Positions 1 through 13,560 of a stretch of DNA of 64,000 nucleotides are shown here, one piece after another. The number at the start of each line of letters is the position of its first letter. Within the stretch, counting starts at the first letter, position 1. A program made the position numbers and the translations under genes. Source of the stretch: Limanda limanda (lineage: Eukaryota > Chordata > Actinopteri > Pleuronectiformes > Pleuronectidae); NCBI RefSeq assembly GCF_963576545.1, contig NC_083636.1:9240856-9304855 (forward strand). Direction: 5' to 3'. The notes beneath the pieces were generated by a model. That model worked only from the letters and a program-made list of their open reading frames with translations, was not told the DNA's origin and did not search any database.

Positions 1-3000
1 TGTGCCTCACTATAACTCAATGTAGACTTCATAAAGCTATAAACTGCAGGCTTGGTTTTAGGGTTAACTTTAGACTAGATGTTATAAATGATCAGATCAT
101 GTAGAATTTTCGGCTGAAAAAAAAAATGCATGCCATTTATTTAAGTCAAAGTGCTCACAAGGCTGAGAAAGGTTTTAATTAGAAAATAAAAAAATCACAA
201 AAAAGGAAATTGGAAATAAAGAACAGGTCATGATGGGTCTTTGGGTTTCTGAGCATCTCAACCAATTTCTTTCATTTTGCCACCCCTTAATCTGTCAATT
301 TGAGATTCCATTTCCCTGAGAATGAAAGCCATTATCGGAGACGCGTCTCAGAGATGGATGTTTAATGCACTGAGGATCGTGTCACACAAGGCAAATAAAC
401 GGCATCCTCGCTGTCAGTCTGAGCTTCTAAGCTGTGTATCTTCAGCTTTAACGTAGTTCTTTTAGAAAAAGCGTCTGCTGCTGAGCACAGTGAGAGGAGC
501 TCTGATATCAAACACAAGTCTTTGAGTGAGCGTGTTTCTGCACAAAACAGGCTTTTGCAACTACAGCCTGTGTAAATCGATGGCTTTGAAACGTGCCTGG
601 GTCGTTTCCCTTTAATTGTTCCCTCTCATCCTTTAAGCCTGTCTGATACCGTGGCTTTGTTTTTAAGGTGAGTGCAGCTTCATCTGACAGCAGCCGACTG
701 CGTCTGACTTGTTCCAATTTGACGGATCGCCAAGGTTAAATGAGTTGTTAGTGCAGGGTGGGTTCTATGAGTTTTGGTGGTGACAGCTGCTGGGTCACCT
801 TGACAATCACATGTAAAGTTAGCGCCTTGCTCAGTTTGTCTTCCCTCAGAAGAGACGGGGGAGTTGCAGTGCACTCTGGCCGTTCCTCTGAGACCACCCT
901 TCAATGCGTGACAGACAGCTGGGGCAGATGGGGGCAAATTTGCTGCTCCAAACAAAATGAAACAGTCTAAAGTGACTTGGCTGCACTCCATAACAGGTTT
1001 TGTCAGCAGTAACACATAAAACTCTGTCGCTGGGTATAAATATAGCTATTAACTGAAGAAAATCATTAAATCGTCAGAGAGAAAGATGCTTCAAAGATAA
1101 CTCGTAACGTTAGAGAATGGTCACTTGTAATATTTTCTTGCAAACTGATACAAAGCGGTCTAGACGACATCAAGGGCTGCAGATTTACTTGGGAAATACA
1201 AAAACGAGAAACGGTGAAACAGCAGTGAAAGAATTGTCACGCAGTCTATCATCATAACACCCAAAGTGGAGGCAGATGGCTGTGAGGAAGCTCATTGACT
1301 TACAATTCTTATCTAAACATGAGAATAATCTTGTGCAGCTTCCCCTGGCAGCATCATATCGCTCCCTGCTCCTAGGGTGGTCTCTCTAATACAAAACTGA
1401 AAGTCTTCTGCATGGAGAATTAATCTCAACTGCGGTTATTAAGATTAAAACCATTTCTTGGGTAATTCTCGCTTAATTAACATAATGAGTCACGGTGAAC
1501 GTCTATTGAGCACAAAGTAAAGATGCCCTTTGGCTTTCATTCAATACTTAAAATGTAATTATTAAAGCAAATGCAAGACAACAAATGGAGGGAACAAAAT
1601 TGCTGAATGAAATCACAAACAATGTGCAGATACCTTATGACAGAATGAGGTATTGGGTTAGTCATCGATATTGATTGACACCCCTATAAACCCTGCAGAC
1701 AGGGCAGGGCAAACCTGCAGTGGCCCAGCTGCTTCTCTGGAGCTGCTCAGTGACCAGTAATTGATGGCGTTATGGATGTTTTATTTCTGTGGGTGATCAC
1801 AAGGTGAAGAGGAGCATCTATGTGCAGTGGATTTTCTTGAAATAAAAGATTGATTAAGTGAAAAGATAACAGAAATAAACTGTGGCGCTCCTCCAGGGAG
1901 CTTGCCGGTCTGTAATAGGCTGAAATGTTTCATCAGGCCGACTCCCTGGGCTAAGATCGGCGGGAGCTGTGGCTAACCAAGCTCCTCCCCTCAGATCTGC
2001 ACGCTTTCACATGCACGTCACCACATATCCTACGGCGTGCGGCTGGTTGGGGGTTGCACCATCAAAAAAGGAACAGGCAAACTCAATAACCCCACAGTGG
2101 GGGCGGGTGAGTCGGACTTTTGTGTCATAACATCTTAAATTAACAATGAGCAACAATGTACAGAGCAGAATGCTTGAAAGAAGACAGCGGTGGAGGATAT
2201 TAGCTTCTGTCCTGTGCTTCATAAGCCAAGAAGAGAAATCTGCAGATGGTGCAAGCAAAGCAAGACAAAGTGTCCCTCCCAAAAATTCACCTGCAACCAC
2301 ACTGTATTTCCCATGTTTCCCCTGTTTCTGTTTATTGGACAAATAAAACTGTGCTTCCTTGGACTTCCTAGTGCGGTCAGTGTATGGTGGGGTTCAGTAT
2401 ACAACTGTACAATGACTACTGACATGAAAAGGTTTTGACCTGTTTGGGATAATCCCAGAATACAAAGTCTATAAGAAACACTCAAGTAGAGCTGCCCACA
2501 AGCCAAAGGCAGCGACCAGGTGGACAGATGTGACTTCAACAGAGAGAATAGTGAAACAAATGAGGATGTAAGAGGATGTCTACCCTTCTTACTGTTTTAT
2601 TTTATGGTGAATTCCATTGCGAATGCTTGTTCTTGGCCTGCTGTGTTGCGAATGCACTGCCGAGGCGACACTCAACCATGCAAACGTTATCTCATTCAAT
2701 ATTCAATACACTGTGTCTTGTTCCTTCTCCGGCCCAGAGGACAGAATGCCATTAGCAGAATGAATGGAAAGTAACAGCGGTGATTACACTGTATCAAGAG
2801 ATAAAGGAGATGAGGGGATCGACAAATATTTGACGGTGTTGAAGTTAGTTAATCAGAGATGTCCTCCAAATAGGAAAATGCAAACACTTCAGTGGAAGTG
2901 GACCTCTTACATAACAACACTGAGGCACAACATGTATTTGACAGTGACAGTGCGATGCTGAGACTGACTGTGTGGACTGTGAATGTGGATATGAACAAGT

Positions 3001-5289
3001 AAGCTTCATTTGCGACAGGAATATAAACTCTGAATACTTGTACTATTTTTGTAAGATAATTTGTCTTTAACTGTTGACATTTTTGTGTTATATGGATGGT
3101 TCTTTCAAGTAAAAAAAAGAATGACTAACTGTCCACACAGTGAGCTGAAGCGCTCAGGATAAAACACAACAAAGCCCCCACAAAGACATACTTTTCCACC
3201 AACATAACAATAACTGTCACTTAAACAGTGTTTCTGTATTTCCTCTCTCCCTCACATACATATATACAGACACACACATTAAGCACAGAGCTCTGTGATG
3301 TAAATGGAAAGCACTCATCCCCATTTTCCTGTAGAATAACCTAATCCTAGTTAATGCCACTGAGCTCCTCCAATTACAAAACAAGACATCCACAAATTAC
3401 TTTATTCTTCTCTCTCCTGCCATTTTTGCATCTGCCAAAGTTGCTAATAGGCTCACTTTCTCTGTGACTCACAGTGTGACTCAACGTTACACAAAGCCCA
3501 CAGAGTGTGTGTGTAGACCAGTTTCCAGCTTTACTGTCAACTCACCTCTGTGGGATGGATGCTGCCTGTCGCCTTGTCACGGAAGTGATTTGCTTTGGTT
3601 TGTTTTTTCCTGCCGCGCCTACTTACGAAAACAGGCTAAAGCTCACCTGGTGGAGAAGCTAGCAGCTGCGAGACGAGTAGGAGTCCAGAGAAGAAATGGG
3701 ATTGAAAGAGAAAGGAATCAAGGACTACCTCACTCTTCCACTTTCACCCCTTACTGCTGCTGCAAGCTCCCCCTCCCTGCTCTTCATCTGCTCGCCCCTC
3801 CTCACCAGGATGGGCCTGTCAGCCCTGAGAGAGGCAATCAGACAATGTCTTCAGCGGCGGGTTATCGAGGGTTAATTAAAGGAGGATGACAATGCAGAAT
3901 CTAGCCAAATCAAGGAGGGAGTGCTTTGCTGGATGAGAGCCGACAGTCCCCGATATTTGCAGAATGCCTCTGACTGGAAGTGATCTCATGCATAATACGT
4001 GAGGTGGCTCAGAAGACTCTGTCCATGCAGCCTCATGCTGGAACATTATTCATGACGCTCTTATCTCGACCACTGAAAGAGCCTAATGGTGGGTGGTACA
4101 GAGACCAGCACAATGAGCTGGTTCATTCATCTTTATTTATCTAGAAGGACAAACTCAGGCTTCTTCATCACTGCCGTCCTATTTCAAAGACATATAGAGC
4201 TGCTCAGTGTTATAATGATCTTCATTTGTTGAAGTCTAGTGTCGGAGGACAGTTACTACCACCTGGAGACTGAAGTACAGAAATCTCTTCAAAGACAGCA
4301 TTTCCCGTGTGAGACACTGTGCTTTAACCTTGTCTTTGGATTTTCTGGCTACTGCTCATGTTAGCCACCCACAACTTAGAGACATTTGATTTTTCAGAGT
4401 GATAAATATGGCAATATGGGGAGTTGTCCAAATAATAATGTCATGGATAATTTTTCTCAAGGTGTCTCAGGAAGAGAAAAATCATTTGCATTTTGACAAA
4501 AAAAAAGAGAGAAGCTCTCACGTCACTGACTGGAATCCAATTCAGATTGGCACAACTCAATTTAAAAAAAAAAAAGGACGTGACCTTGGAAGGACGGGCT
4601 GGAAATGTTTCTCCTGCCAAGCTGAGACAGACAGCAGAATGTCAGCGCTGCCTGGCCCGCCTGGTATGTCCAGGCTTCCTACTGCAATGCAGTCAGAGAT
4701 GACAACATAGGCTTTAGCCGTTCAGAGGCGAGGGATATCCGGCAGGCTAATACGTCCCGACAGGGGTTTGTTCAAGTCTATGGCACACCGCTGGCAAATG
4801 TGCAAACAAACAGCCCACATAAGTGCTTCCTACCCACAGACGCCCCAACCGCCAACCTCCTCCTGTGGCCTGGAGGGAGATAAACAAACTAAAACAGTTT
4901 CACACGTTTTCTACCTCAAGACAAACAAACTCAATGTAGCAGGGTTGGTCCGGATTTATGTATTTCCCCAAAAAACATAAAAATAGATGGAAGGTTCAGT
5001 TAACAACACACTTTTTGGGGACCTGTAGAAGTTCACCCACCAAGTTTAAATTGATGTAATGAGCAATTGTTGAGGGTCGAAAGACAGAGATTTTTTGTAT
5101 TCATCATTAGCATAGTAAAGTGAGGGTCTTTGGATTCTAATAGGATGTTGGGTTAAGACAAATTGTGATAGATTGTGCCTAGATTGATCAATAATGAAAA
5201 TAATCATTAGTTATTTTTAATTGATGGCCACAAATGAGGATTAGAAAATATTTGTATTCAAACACTCTGCATACAAGACACAAATGGGT

Positions 5290-5600
5290 TTTGCATGGGA
5301 GGGGCAACAGGAACCAGACGGTCACGCCCCCTGGTGAGGGTTGCGGGTGACTGGGTGGGTTATCAGAGGATCACCCGGCCGTCTGCCTCTGCTGTCTGTG
5401 GCAGACGACTTGGCAAACTGTTCACCGCCAGACCTTGCATCCTCAACTGTTCTGGCGAAGGGAACCTTTCATCTATCTGGGATTAAAGCAGTACAACGTG
5501 ATAGACAGAGTTGCACAGTTGCAGCTCTGCCAAGCTCCTCAGCTGAGGCTAGAACCCGACCACCAGTGATCTCGGTGTGTGTCCAGAATCAATGATGAGC
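5290..5600. other. GC-rich patch in AT-rich intron, origin unknown
   Basis: About 310 bases stand out by higher GC and CpG content from the AT-rich flanks. Short overlapping ORFs of 63 and 84 codons cross it, but neither resembles a known family and no splice sites bound them. It could be an old mobile-element fragment or a regulatory island; I cannot tell which. Confidence 0.3.
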
Positions 5601-7589
5601 AACGGACAACCGGCTGAGTCTCTGCTGGAAAGAGACTTGACAGGGTTTTCGCAATTAATTCTATATCAATCCTTAACTGTGTGTCAATCCTGATGCTTGT
5701 AACTTGACAACTTAATACACTACAATATGGAATGAGGGTTTTTTTATCTGGGGTATTAAATTATTTACACTGCCTCTTACTGCATTTTTTTGTCCAACAA
5801 CTGCAAATAAATGGTCTTACAAATGTACCTACTGAATATGAACTCCCTTAACATCTTAATTGGGAAACTGGAGAGCTTTTACAGATCACAAAAGAGGAAC
5901 GCAAACACCAAAAGGTACTGTACAACTTCATATTCATTTACTAGATTAATATGATAGAATCCATTTTTAATCTGCAACAGAATCTGTGCCAGTAAAATAA
6001 ATGATAGCAATGATAGGAGATTTGTCGATTCTTATTTTCACTAACTCATTAGTGCTGTCAGATGATGAATGGAGTCATATCTTTAGTTATTCTCAACCTA
6101 ATGAATTGATGCAGCTGTAGCAGAGGGTCTTAAGTTCTTTTAGCTTAAATCCATCCTGAATTAGCAGTTCTGACTTAATCCATCAACAGTATTATCACAC
6201 TGGTGGAAACACAAACATGTAGCATCTCTACATCTTCCCAAGTCCTCAAAAGTTGTTCAAAAATAAGGCATGAATACATTTTTCCAATTCAAGAACCAGA
6301 TGACAACAAACTGCACTGACTAAAATAAAGAAAAACTGCCCAAGAACGCCTCACACAACTCACACATACAATACGTTTCTAAATGCTTACAACATCTAAT
6401 TATGTTGCTTTGATTTTCCGAGGTTTTCCTTCCATTTCATCACAACTTGCCAACCTTATGACGAATAAACCGCTTCGAGTGCAGACATAGAGACAATTCA
6501 ATATTTTAAATTAATTCCCAGTCCAAGTAAAGTCTCAGGGGCACAGGCTCTGCATCAACAGTCGAATAACTGCTGCTTCCCCCCTCTGCAAGCACTCGGC
6601 CTTTTGAATAGACAAACTTATTCGATTAAAAGTTTTAAATCACCAGAGCGTTACGACTAGAGATAAGATATATTGGAATCAGTGCTTGTAATGGAGAGAA
6701 TTGCTCTCTTTTTAATAAAGCACTACATCACTTCTCTGTTAAGATCAATAGACCTCTTCCCTATTCACAGTAACTCTAATGTAGTGCTGTGGTAACACTT
6801 GGACTTACACACCAACACTTAGCACCACTTATTTGATATTTATGGACATTTTGAGTCCATTACATGTGGAGTTTTAAGTCTCCCAGCGGGAGCCAACGAT
6901 AAATAACACAAGGTGGCAATGTCTTAGGTTCTAAGAATAAAGCTTAGAATGAGTCACCGAAATCCATGAATCCTGACAACTATATGGCCTGGGCCAAACA
7001 CTGGAATTAATGTGGGGTAACATACATTCATGTATGACCTGTTTAGCACATGCAATATGCACTAGGGAGGAGTATGTATGTATTATTTGCCTCTTATGTC
7101 ACCTTTGTGTCACCTTAAGGTGAGTCATCATCATGGCATCACTGTTTCCCATAAATCACATAGAGTCAGCGTGGAGACATGTGACTATAAGAGAATGTGA
7201 ATGAAAAGAGGGTGTTAAGATTTATGCACACACACTGTGACAGTGACAGATATGGAGATAAAGAAGGGAATGATAAGCCATTAAAGGTCCAGGTCCCTGG
7301 ACCAGAGATGTGATAGATAGACATGTGGGTAACATTTCCTAAATGGAGGAGCTATAAAGTTATCAGTCAGGTGGATCAGAAAATGGGCAGAGTTATATTC
7401 TTATTCTCTACTATATCTTATGTCAGTCTTCTGTTGTCAAACATATCATATAATTGATGAAATTATGACAGAAAATCAGACATACAAACTCACTTCTGTT
7501 ACTTCTGTTAAAAATCTTGTATTATTTGTGTAACTGTTGTATCATTAACTTGGTTCATCAGTCTCCTTTAAAGTTTTAAGTAACTAGAT

Positions 7590-7800
7590 CGGTGAGTGCA
7601 TACCTCAACCACCTATCTCACCATGTTAAAGAAAGGGAGAACATTTTTGATTTGATAAACTCAGAAATTGAATGGATTCTTCCTCGGGTCCTGCCCCAAC
7701 CCTCCAAAAATGTTATGGAAATTGGTTCAGTCGATTTTATGTAAATTATGATAAGTAATAAACACAAACGCAAATGAATATGTAACGTCCTTGGTTAACG
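7590..7800 (+). repeat. Probable dispersed repeat fragment
   Basis: The stretch contains wording typical of a common fish intergenic repeat: 'atggaaattggttcagt' followed by 'gtaa' and 'aataaacacaaac', then 'gtaacgtccttggtt'. Related fish copies usually read like 'gaaactggtccagtagtt', then 'acaaacaaac', then 'aacctccttgg'. This is recognition from memory of the pattern, not an alignment, and the element class is not assigned. Confidence 0.4.
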
Positions 7801-10800
7801 TTTATATGATATAGGCTGTCAAAGTATGATTAAAATATGAAATTGAAAAATTCCCATTAGTGCAATGAACTAGCAGTCACTCTGGACTGCTCATTACTTA
7901 CAGAAGTTAATTAAAAATATATAATAAGTTGGTGGCTATAGGCTATATATTTGAAACTTATGCTGTCATTATTTGAAGGCTTTGTGATCAAATATTTCAT
8001 AATTAATGTCTCAATAATCTACAAAGACACTAATGACCATGTTGTCTTTCACCTAATAACCTGCCCCTGACAGGCAGAGCTGTGGTTCACCGTCAGAGAA
8101 GCACATGGACCAAAGATCATCATGCTGAGAGCGGCTTAAACCAGGCTCAGTGAAGGAGCAGAAACCACAGCACGATGTACTAACAGAAGAGTCAATCCTG
8201 AGCCACTGAGCAAAATGGAAAGAAGCTCATAAAATAAAATCTGAAACCTGCTTGACATCCTTATGTTGTGTAGTTCAAATTTTGATTGAAATAGTGCATC
8301 GCTTTTTTTTTTCCTATGCATAGTAATACAAATTTGGATATTTTGAACAAAATAATAAAACTACAAAAACTGTGAGGTTTATACAGCACCTGTGCACATT
8401 GGAGACTCTAAGGGGAAAATTCAACCTGATTCATTGGACCCAAACCTCACATTCAGGAAAAGGAAGTAGGGCACAATGTCTATTTATTCCACTACTGCTC
8501 ATTCCGTGACTACTCGACTTCACTTATTAATTCAGTGAGTACAGTAATTAATGAGGATACGAGGCTTCTCCTGCAGGAGTATGAAAAATATTCAGATCAA
8601 TTATAAATAGAAGGAGCTGCATCCAGAGTGGGACACACAATTCAGTCAATGCAAGGCAGTGAAAAAGTAAGAGAAAAAATTCCAAACTTCCAGAAAGAGG
8701 AAATCTTCCTTTGAGCTCATCTGAATAAATGTATGCAAATTTGCATTTGGTAAGGGCCACGATGTGACTGTACAGTACTTCAGAGGGAATATGTGTGTCT
8801 TCGAGGGCACATCTGCATAGTCAGCTAAGTTTAGTTTGTGTGTCTGTGTGCTCTTTCTTACGGTGGAAAGACTGAAAATAGACAAATGCCTCGAAACAGA
8901 AACAGACTGACAGGTGCCAGCAAACTTCAGAAAGCTCGAAAACGGAAATATGAAGCACTGCAGTTTCAGGTGCAGCATAAGATAGGATATTTTCTTCCTA
9001 AGTGGCGCCCCTAGCAGAGATGAGCTACAGAGAAACTTCTTATATAAGACCGACTTTGTCGCAGATGGTTAAAAAACAGTCTCCTGCAAATCTCCCCGCT
9101 GCTTACGGCAGCACTGACGAGCCATGCAGCTTCCCCACGACTGTCAGGGCTCCTCAGAGTGACAGCCGGGATCCTGCTGCTCAGTAACATACACACAAAT
9201 GCAGGAAACCGCACAAACACACACACACACACTTGCAAACACGCAAGCACGCACGCACACATATCTTCGAAGTCGAAGAAGCGAACTGTTTGTCAAGCAT
9301 GGTCAACACAAAACAACACACATCCAAACTCAAGCTTGTCTCCAATCCCCTAACGCTTCAGAATCAAAAAAAAAATGCAGAGCCAGCTGCCACAGTCCAG
9401 CCCTGAAAGAGAAGGGTGAGGGGGGGGGAGAGAGACAGCAGACACCAGGATGCAAAAAGAGAAGAGCCCCTGTTACTTATTCATGTGTCTGCTGAGAACG
9501 GGAGCTTGTGTCAAAACATTCTCCTCTGGTGTCTTTTCTTGACAGTAAAGCCTTGAGTATGCACTCATTTATGTTGCATGACACACAGGAGGGTGTTTTT
9601 AGAAAGGGGCTTTTAGCCCAGGCGGTATTCACCATTGTTTCCAACCGGACTGATTAAAAGAAGGATCTGGGCCTTTGTTCTGCTTTGGGGCAGATGGTCA
9701 GTTTCAGGAGATTCTATTCGTAGCATAATTAAAAAATACACCTCCAAGAGCAACTTCACATTTGACACTAAACTTATTACTGTTTCTTTCACGCTTACTT
9801 CTGCTGAATATGTTTGGTAAAAAACAGAAGCTCATGCTGATCAAGGTACTTAAATCTAAATTTTGACTTCACAGGTTCATCCTCCTCCTTCCAAACACCT
9901 GCAGAAACGTAACTTCCTGGACAGCGGGGCAGTTTCCCAGGCACCAGGGACACCCACAAAGCTGAGTTGTTTAAAAAAAATGGAGATGAGCAGTATCTAA
10001 CACCACCTATGATGACATCAAGCACACATGTCATGTAAGGTTTACTGCAGCAAACATAACCCCACACTGTTTGAGCCCCAGATGGTCTCAGTCACCTGCT
10101 GGCCACGAGTCTACATCTGATGAGTCACTTCGACGCCTTTCCTCAGGGGCTCTGTTGGTTGGGGATAAAGCTGCAGTGAGTGGCAGCCAGGGGAGTCATC
10201 ATGGACGGACAAAAGCGCAGAGACTAATGAGCCTCATGGGAGCTCAGTTTACGTACGCAGACCGACTGCCGCTTTCTGCCTCCCTGGATGTCTCTCTGCT
10301 ACTGCCAGTGTGCCAGCAGAACTGGGAGTGAGGGAGGTGCACTTGTGTACGGGTCTTGGGGAAGTGTGTGGCTGCATGTGTGTACCTTCCCCAAATGTAT
10401 GAGGAGATGCCACAGAAAGGCAGAGAAGAGGGGACATTTCAACACACTTAGTATTCTTTCCAAATGATTTGTCCCAAACTGCACTTTAACTCCAGGTACC
10501 ACCCATAAAAACGTCCTCACTGTGCGTCCACTTGCCAGGGACAAAACAGGAAACTCAATTGCAAACTTTAAAGACCATAACACCTATGAAGAGTCTTTTG
10601 TATATGCACACAGTACAGATGTTTCTATTTATGCACAGCTTCTATCACCATAATAAGTGTCCAGCTCTAAGTAATACTCTCTGGGACACATTTGGATGCT
10701 TTCAGACCTGCACTTAGCACTGACCCCTTGTGATCGGTTCTCTCGGGGTCTGATCAGAGGCTTAGATTAATGCAAGTTCGACACTTTCTCCAAAAATAAC

Positions 10801-13440
10801 GGCTGACTTATTTGAAGCCGAAGATGAGCCACATGAGGATTTACTTTCCAATCGTTCAAAGGGAAGCCAAACATTTAGACCTCAGCACCACCTGCCAGGT
10901 TTAGAGGCTTTCAAATATTTGTTGATCAGCTAGATGTGAAAAAACTTTGGGCCATCGGGGAAAGAGAAAATAGACATTGTAGATTTGACTGACTTGCAGG
11001 CTCAGAATAAACGTTTGGCTTATCTTTCCTGAAAAATTCAACAAAGTCTGAAAAGTCTGAACTGATTATTTGAACTTGGGCCTTATCTGTGAGGGTTGTG
11101 TGGAAAAGTAGACGAATGCTCCTGGAGAAAGAAGGAACGGATCATGGAGGGCAGATCCTGTCTCACAGAACGAGCTAAAGCCAGGCTGAGGTGTGAAGCC
11201 CGGCGAGTAATCGCTTCGGAAATGAATTTTCCCCCTGAGCTTTGTTGTATGTCAGTGGGAAGTGACAGCTCAGCGTCTGACAATCACACAAGTCAGAGGG
11301 AGGCAGGGTGGGCATCATGTGTGTTTGTTCATGTGTGTATGTGTGTGTGTGTGAAACATTCATATAGTTTTGTAAGCGGAAAGAGAAGAAGGAAAGCAGG
11401 AAGGAAACAGGGTTCCTGAGTACAAATCCTGATCCTACAGGGAGTGTGTTGCCTGCAGGCATCTTAAGGGGAAGCAGGCATCAATATTTCCTCATACCCC
11501 CTAGGGCCCAGAGCACCAACACCGACTTAAGCGGAGGAAACTGCTTTATTTTTGATTTATGTCAAGTCAAGGTGAGAGACACTTTGGGCAAAAAACATTT
11601 AAATGCTGAGATACAACACGAGCATGAGACTTGGCAAATGGAAGAGAGAGTTCACAGGGTTCATATTTATTCTTATACAATCTTTCCCTTTGCCTGAGGT
11701 GTCAAAGTCTGACAGGCAGATCAGTCTGAGAGAGACGGGGGCAGGTTAATCGCCTATTCTCAACCTCCGGTCAGGTCCAATGTGTTGTGACGCTCGACCG
11801 AGCACAGATATGATCGGACTGGCTTGACTGACTGCTGTGACATACGTGCTTTTGGGAGCACGTCACCCAGGAGCAGCAGGATTGTCTGCACTGGGAAACA
11901 AGTGGCAAAGAATCAGATACAAGCAAGCACATCTGCAAGTCGTACTTCCCTCCATCTAAATGTGCCTTACATAACCCCATGCTCACTTATCCCATTAAGC
12001 TTTTCTTGAAACTGACTGAGGCAATCACATAGCAATCTGAAAGTCTAACCAAAATTCCTGAGGAAACCAAGCTTCATTTTTTAGAGTTATTGAAATTCTG
12101 ATGTATGCTGTCATCTTGGCTTAGAGTGTATTTATTTAAAGCGCTACAAGAAAAGCTAAGTAATTGTTGAGAGCCATATCTGATTGCGTTTCCGGCTTCC
12201 CACTCCTCTTAACACTGCGACTCATTAAAATCTTGGCAGAAGTTGGAGTTGCGACACTGGCAAATGTCACTGCATCAGTTGGTTCCCAGAGGCCTTTCTG
12301 AAGGCCTGCCATCGCAATCTTCGCTTGACGGCTTCAAATCAATATCACGTCTTAGATGTCCCTGCGGTAGTGAGGTGGCCTGACTATCACCTCTGTAGGA
12401 CATCAACTTATTTAGGACTTTCTGCTTGAGGCTTTGCTTCTCTTACTCGATGTGATGATGAGCATATAAGACCGTGTGTTTGCACCATATCATCTGCCGC
12501 TGCCCAAAAGCTTTCACCTTTTTTCCACCTTCTGTCTTACCTTCTATGTATCAATTTCTTCTCCGACACTATCGACCTAACAATTCCAGAAATCTCTGTC
12601 TGTCTTTTGCTCAGTCTGTCTGTGGAACACATATCTCCAAATAATTCATCTTATTGACTTCACACTAGGTATCTCTGTATTGTGTAGGGCCCAAGGAAGT
12701 GCAGTGTTGAATTAAATGTGGTTTATCAACTACTGGGGTATAGTTATTTGTGCAGGCTTAAATCTGCAACCAGCATTACATCAGACCAAGCAAACAGTCC
12801 GTTCCAATCAGGCAGATTTAAAACGGGCACTGAACTAGTATCAATAAAGTTAACTCCGCCTCACACTGATTCATTTTGTACAACATATGTTTAGATCTAG
12901 ATAGCTCTTTGTATCAGTTTGTTCTGATTACTTCTGCCCGTTTGCATGCTAAGTTGCCTGTTAGGTAGCTGTCATAGAGATGAATGCTTCAGCAGGCTTT
13001 ACATCATTTCTATGCAATTGGCTCTTAGAGGACGCGCCTGCAGTTTCAGCTTGTTCTGTTTTCAACCTTTCTTCCATTCTCGGCGCTGCTTTTCTCAGAC
13101 ACAGGCATCACCGGCCGCAAAGAACAGTCGGGTGGATTCACCCTTGTAACGCACACCTGGCTGTAGCTAAAAGTGATTGGCACCCGGCGAAGTTACTGAG
13201 GCTTGTACTGTTGAAGCCATCGCAGGCTTCTCTGGAGAGGAACATCAGCTAAACGCCAAAAGTGGAAACTGAAATGCAAAACGCAGACAGCGTATGCAAA
13301 TGTGGATATTCAACATTGCGCTCTCATCCGTTCAACGTGTCCTTGGAAAACCTAAATAGACGTGGGTGCGGTCCAAACGCGCTTCAAACGCACGTCAGCA
13401 GAGCGAGCAGCGCTGTCTGATTGACAGACTCCATCCTTAC

Positions 13441-13560
13441 CTGTCTATGTCTCCCTGCATCTCTTTGCTTCCTCCCTGGGATGTTTCTCGCGAAGAAGCC
13501 ACGTCTGAGCCCCGGCCCGTGCTTCTCGAATACAGATGGAGGCCGCCGTCTGTGAGGTAT
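13441..13560 (-). CDS. nav3: nav3 internal exon (YLTDGG segment)
   Basis: This 120-base coding exon contains no ATG, so an ATG-based ORF search does not show it. On the minus strand the acceptor is 'tcctctcacag' just above 13560 and the donor 'gtaaggatgg' starts at 13440. The first base completes the Gly codon left by exon 15268-15675, giving SG-YLTDGGLHLYSRS. This matches the navigator segment GYMTDGGLNLYTRSLNRIPD that follows GYMSDGDILGK. The remaining residues are less conserved (SSRETSQGGSKEMQGDID). It contributes 39 codons plus a two-base overhang (phase 2). The region is predicted disordered and serine-rich, between the microtubule-association region and the coiled coils. The following exon is not in the window. 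Confidence 0.88.

Larger units (their letters stand above)
1..13440 (-). other. nav3: nav3 intron (3' part beyond window)
   Basis: This is non-coding sequence downstream, in gene direction, of exon 13441-13560. The exon that should follow, expected to encode the conserved navigator WDDSSS stretch, was looked for on the minus strand and not seen, so the intron probably continues past base 1. Contents: a GC-richer patch at 5290-5600 of unknown origin, a possible dispersed-repeat fragment at 7590-7800, short CA/GT stretches near 9215-9260 and 11330-11355, and AT-rich sequence. All open frames here are short, lack family signatures, and look like chance ORFs. Confidence 0.7.

Noticed and set aside
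3464..3889. 141-codon plus-strand ORF
   Set aside because: No recognisable domain, no exon boundaries, mixed Cys/Pro composition of chance frames; opposite strand to the gene.
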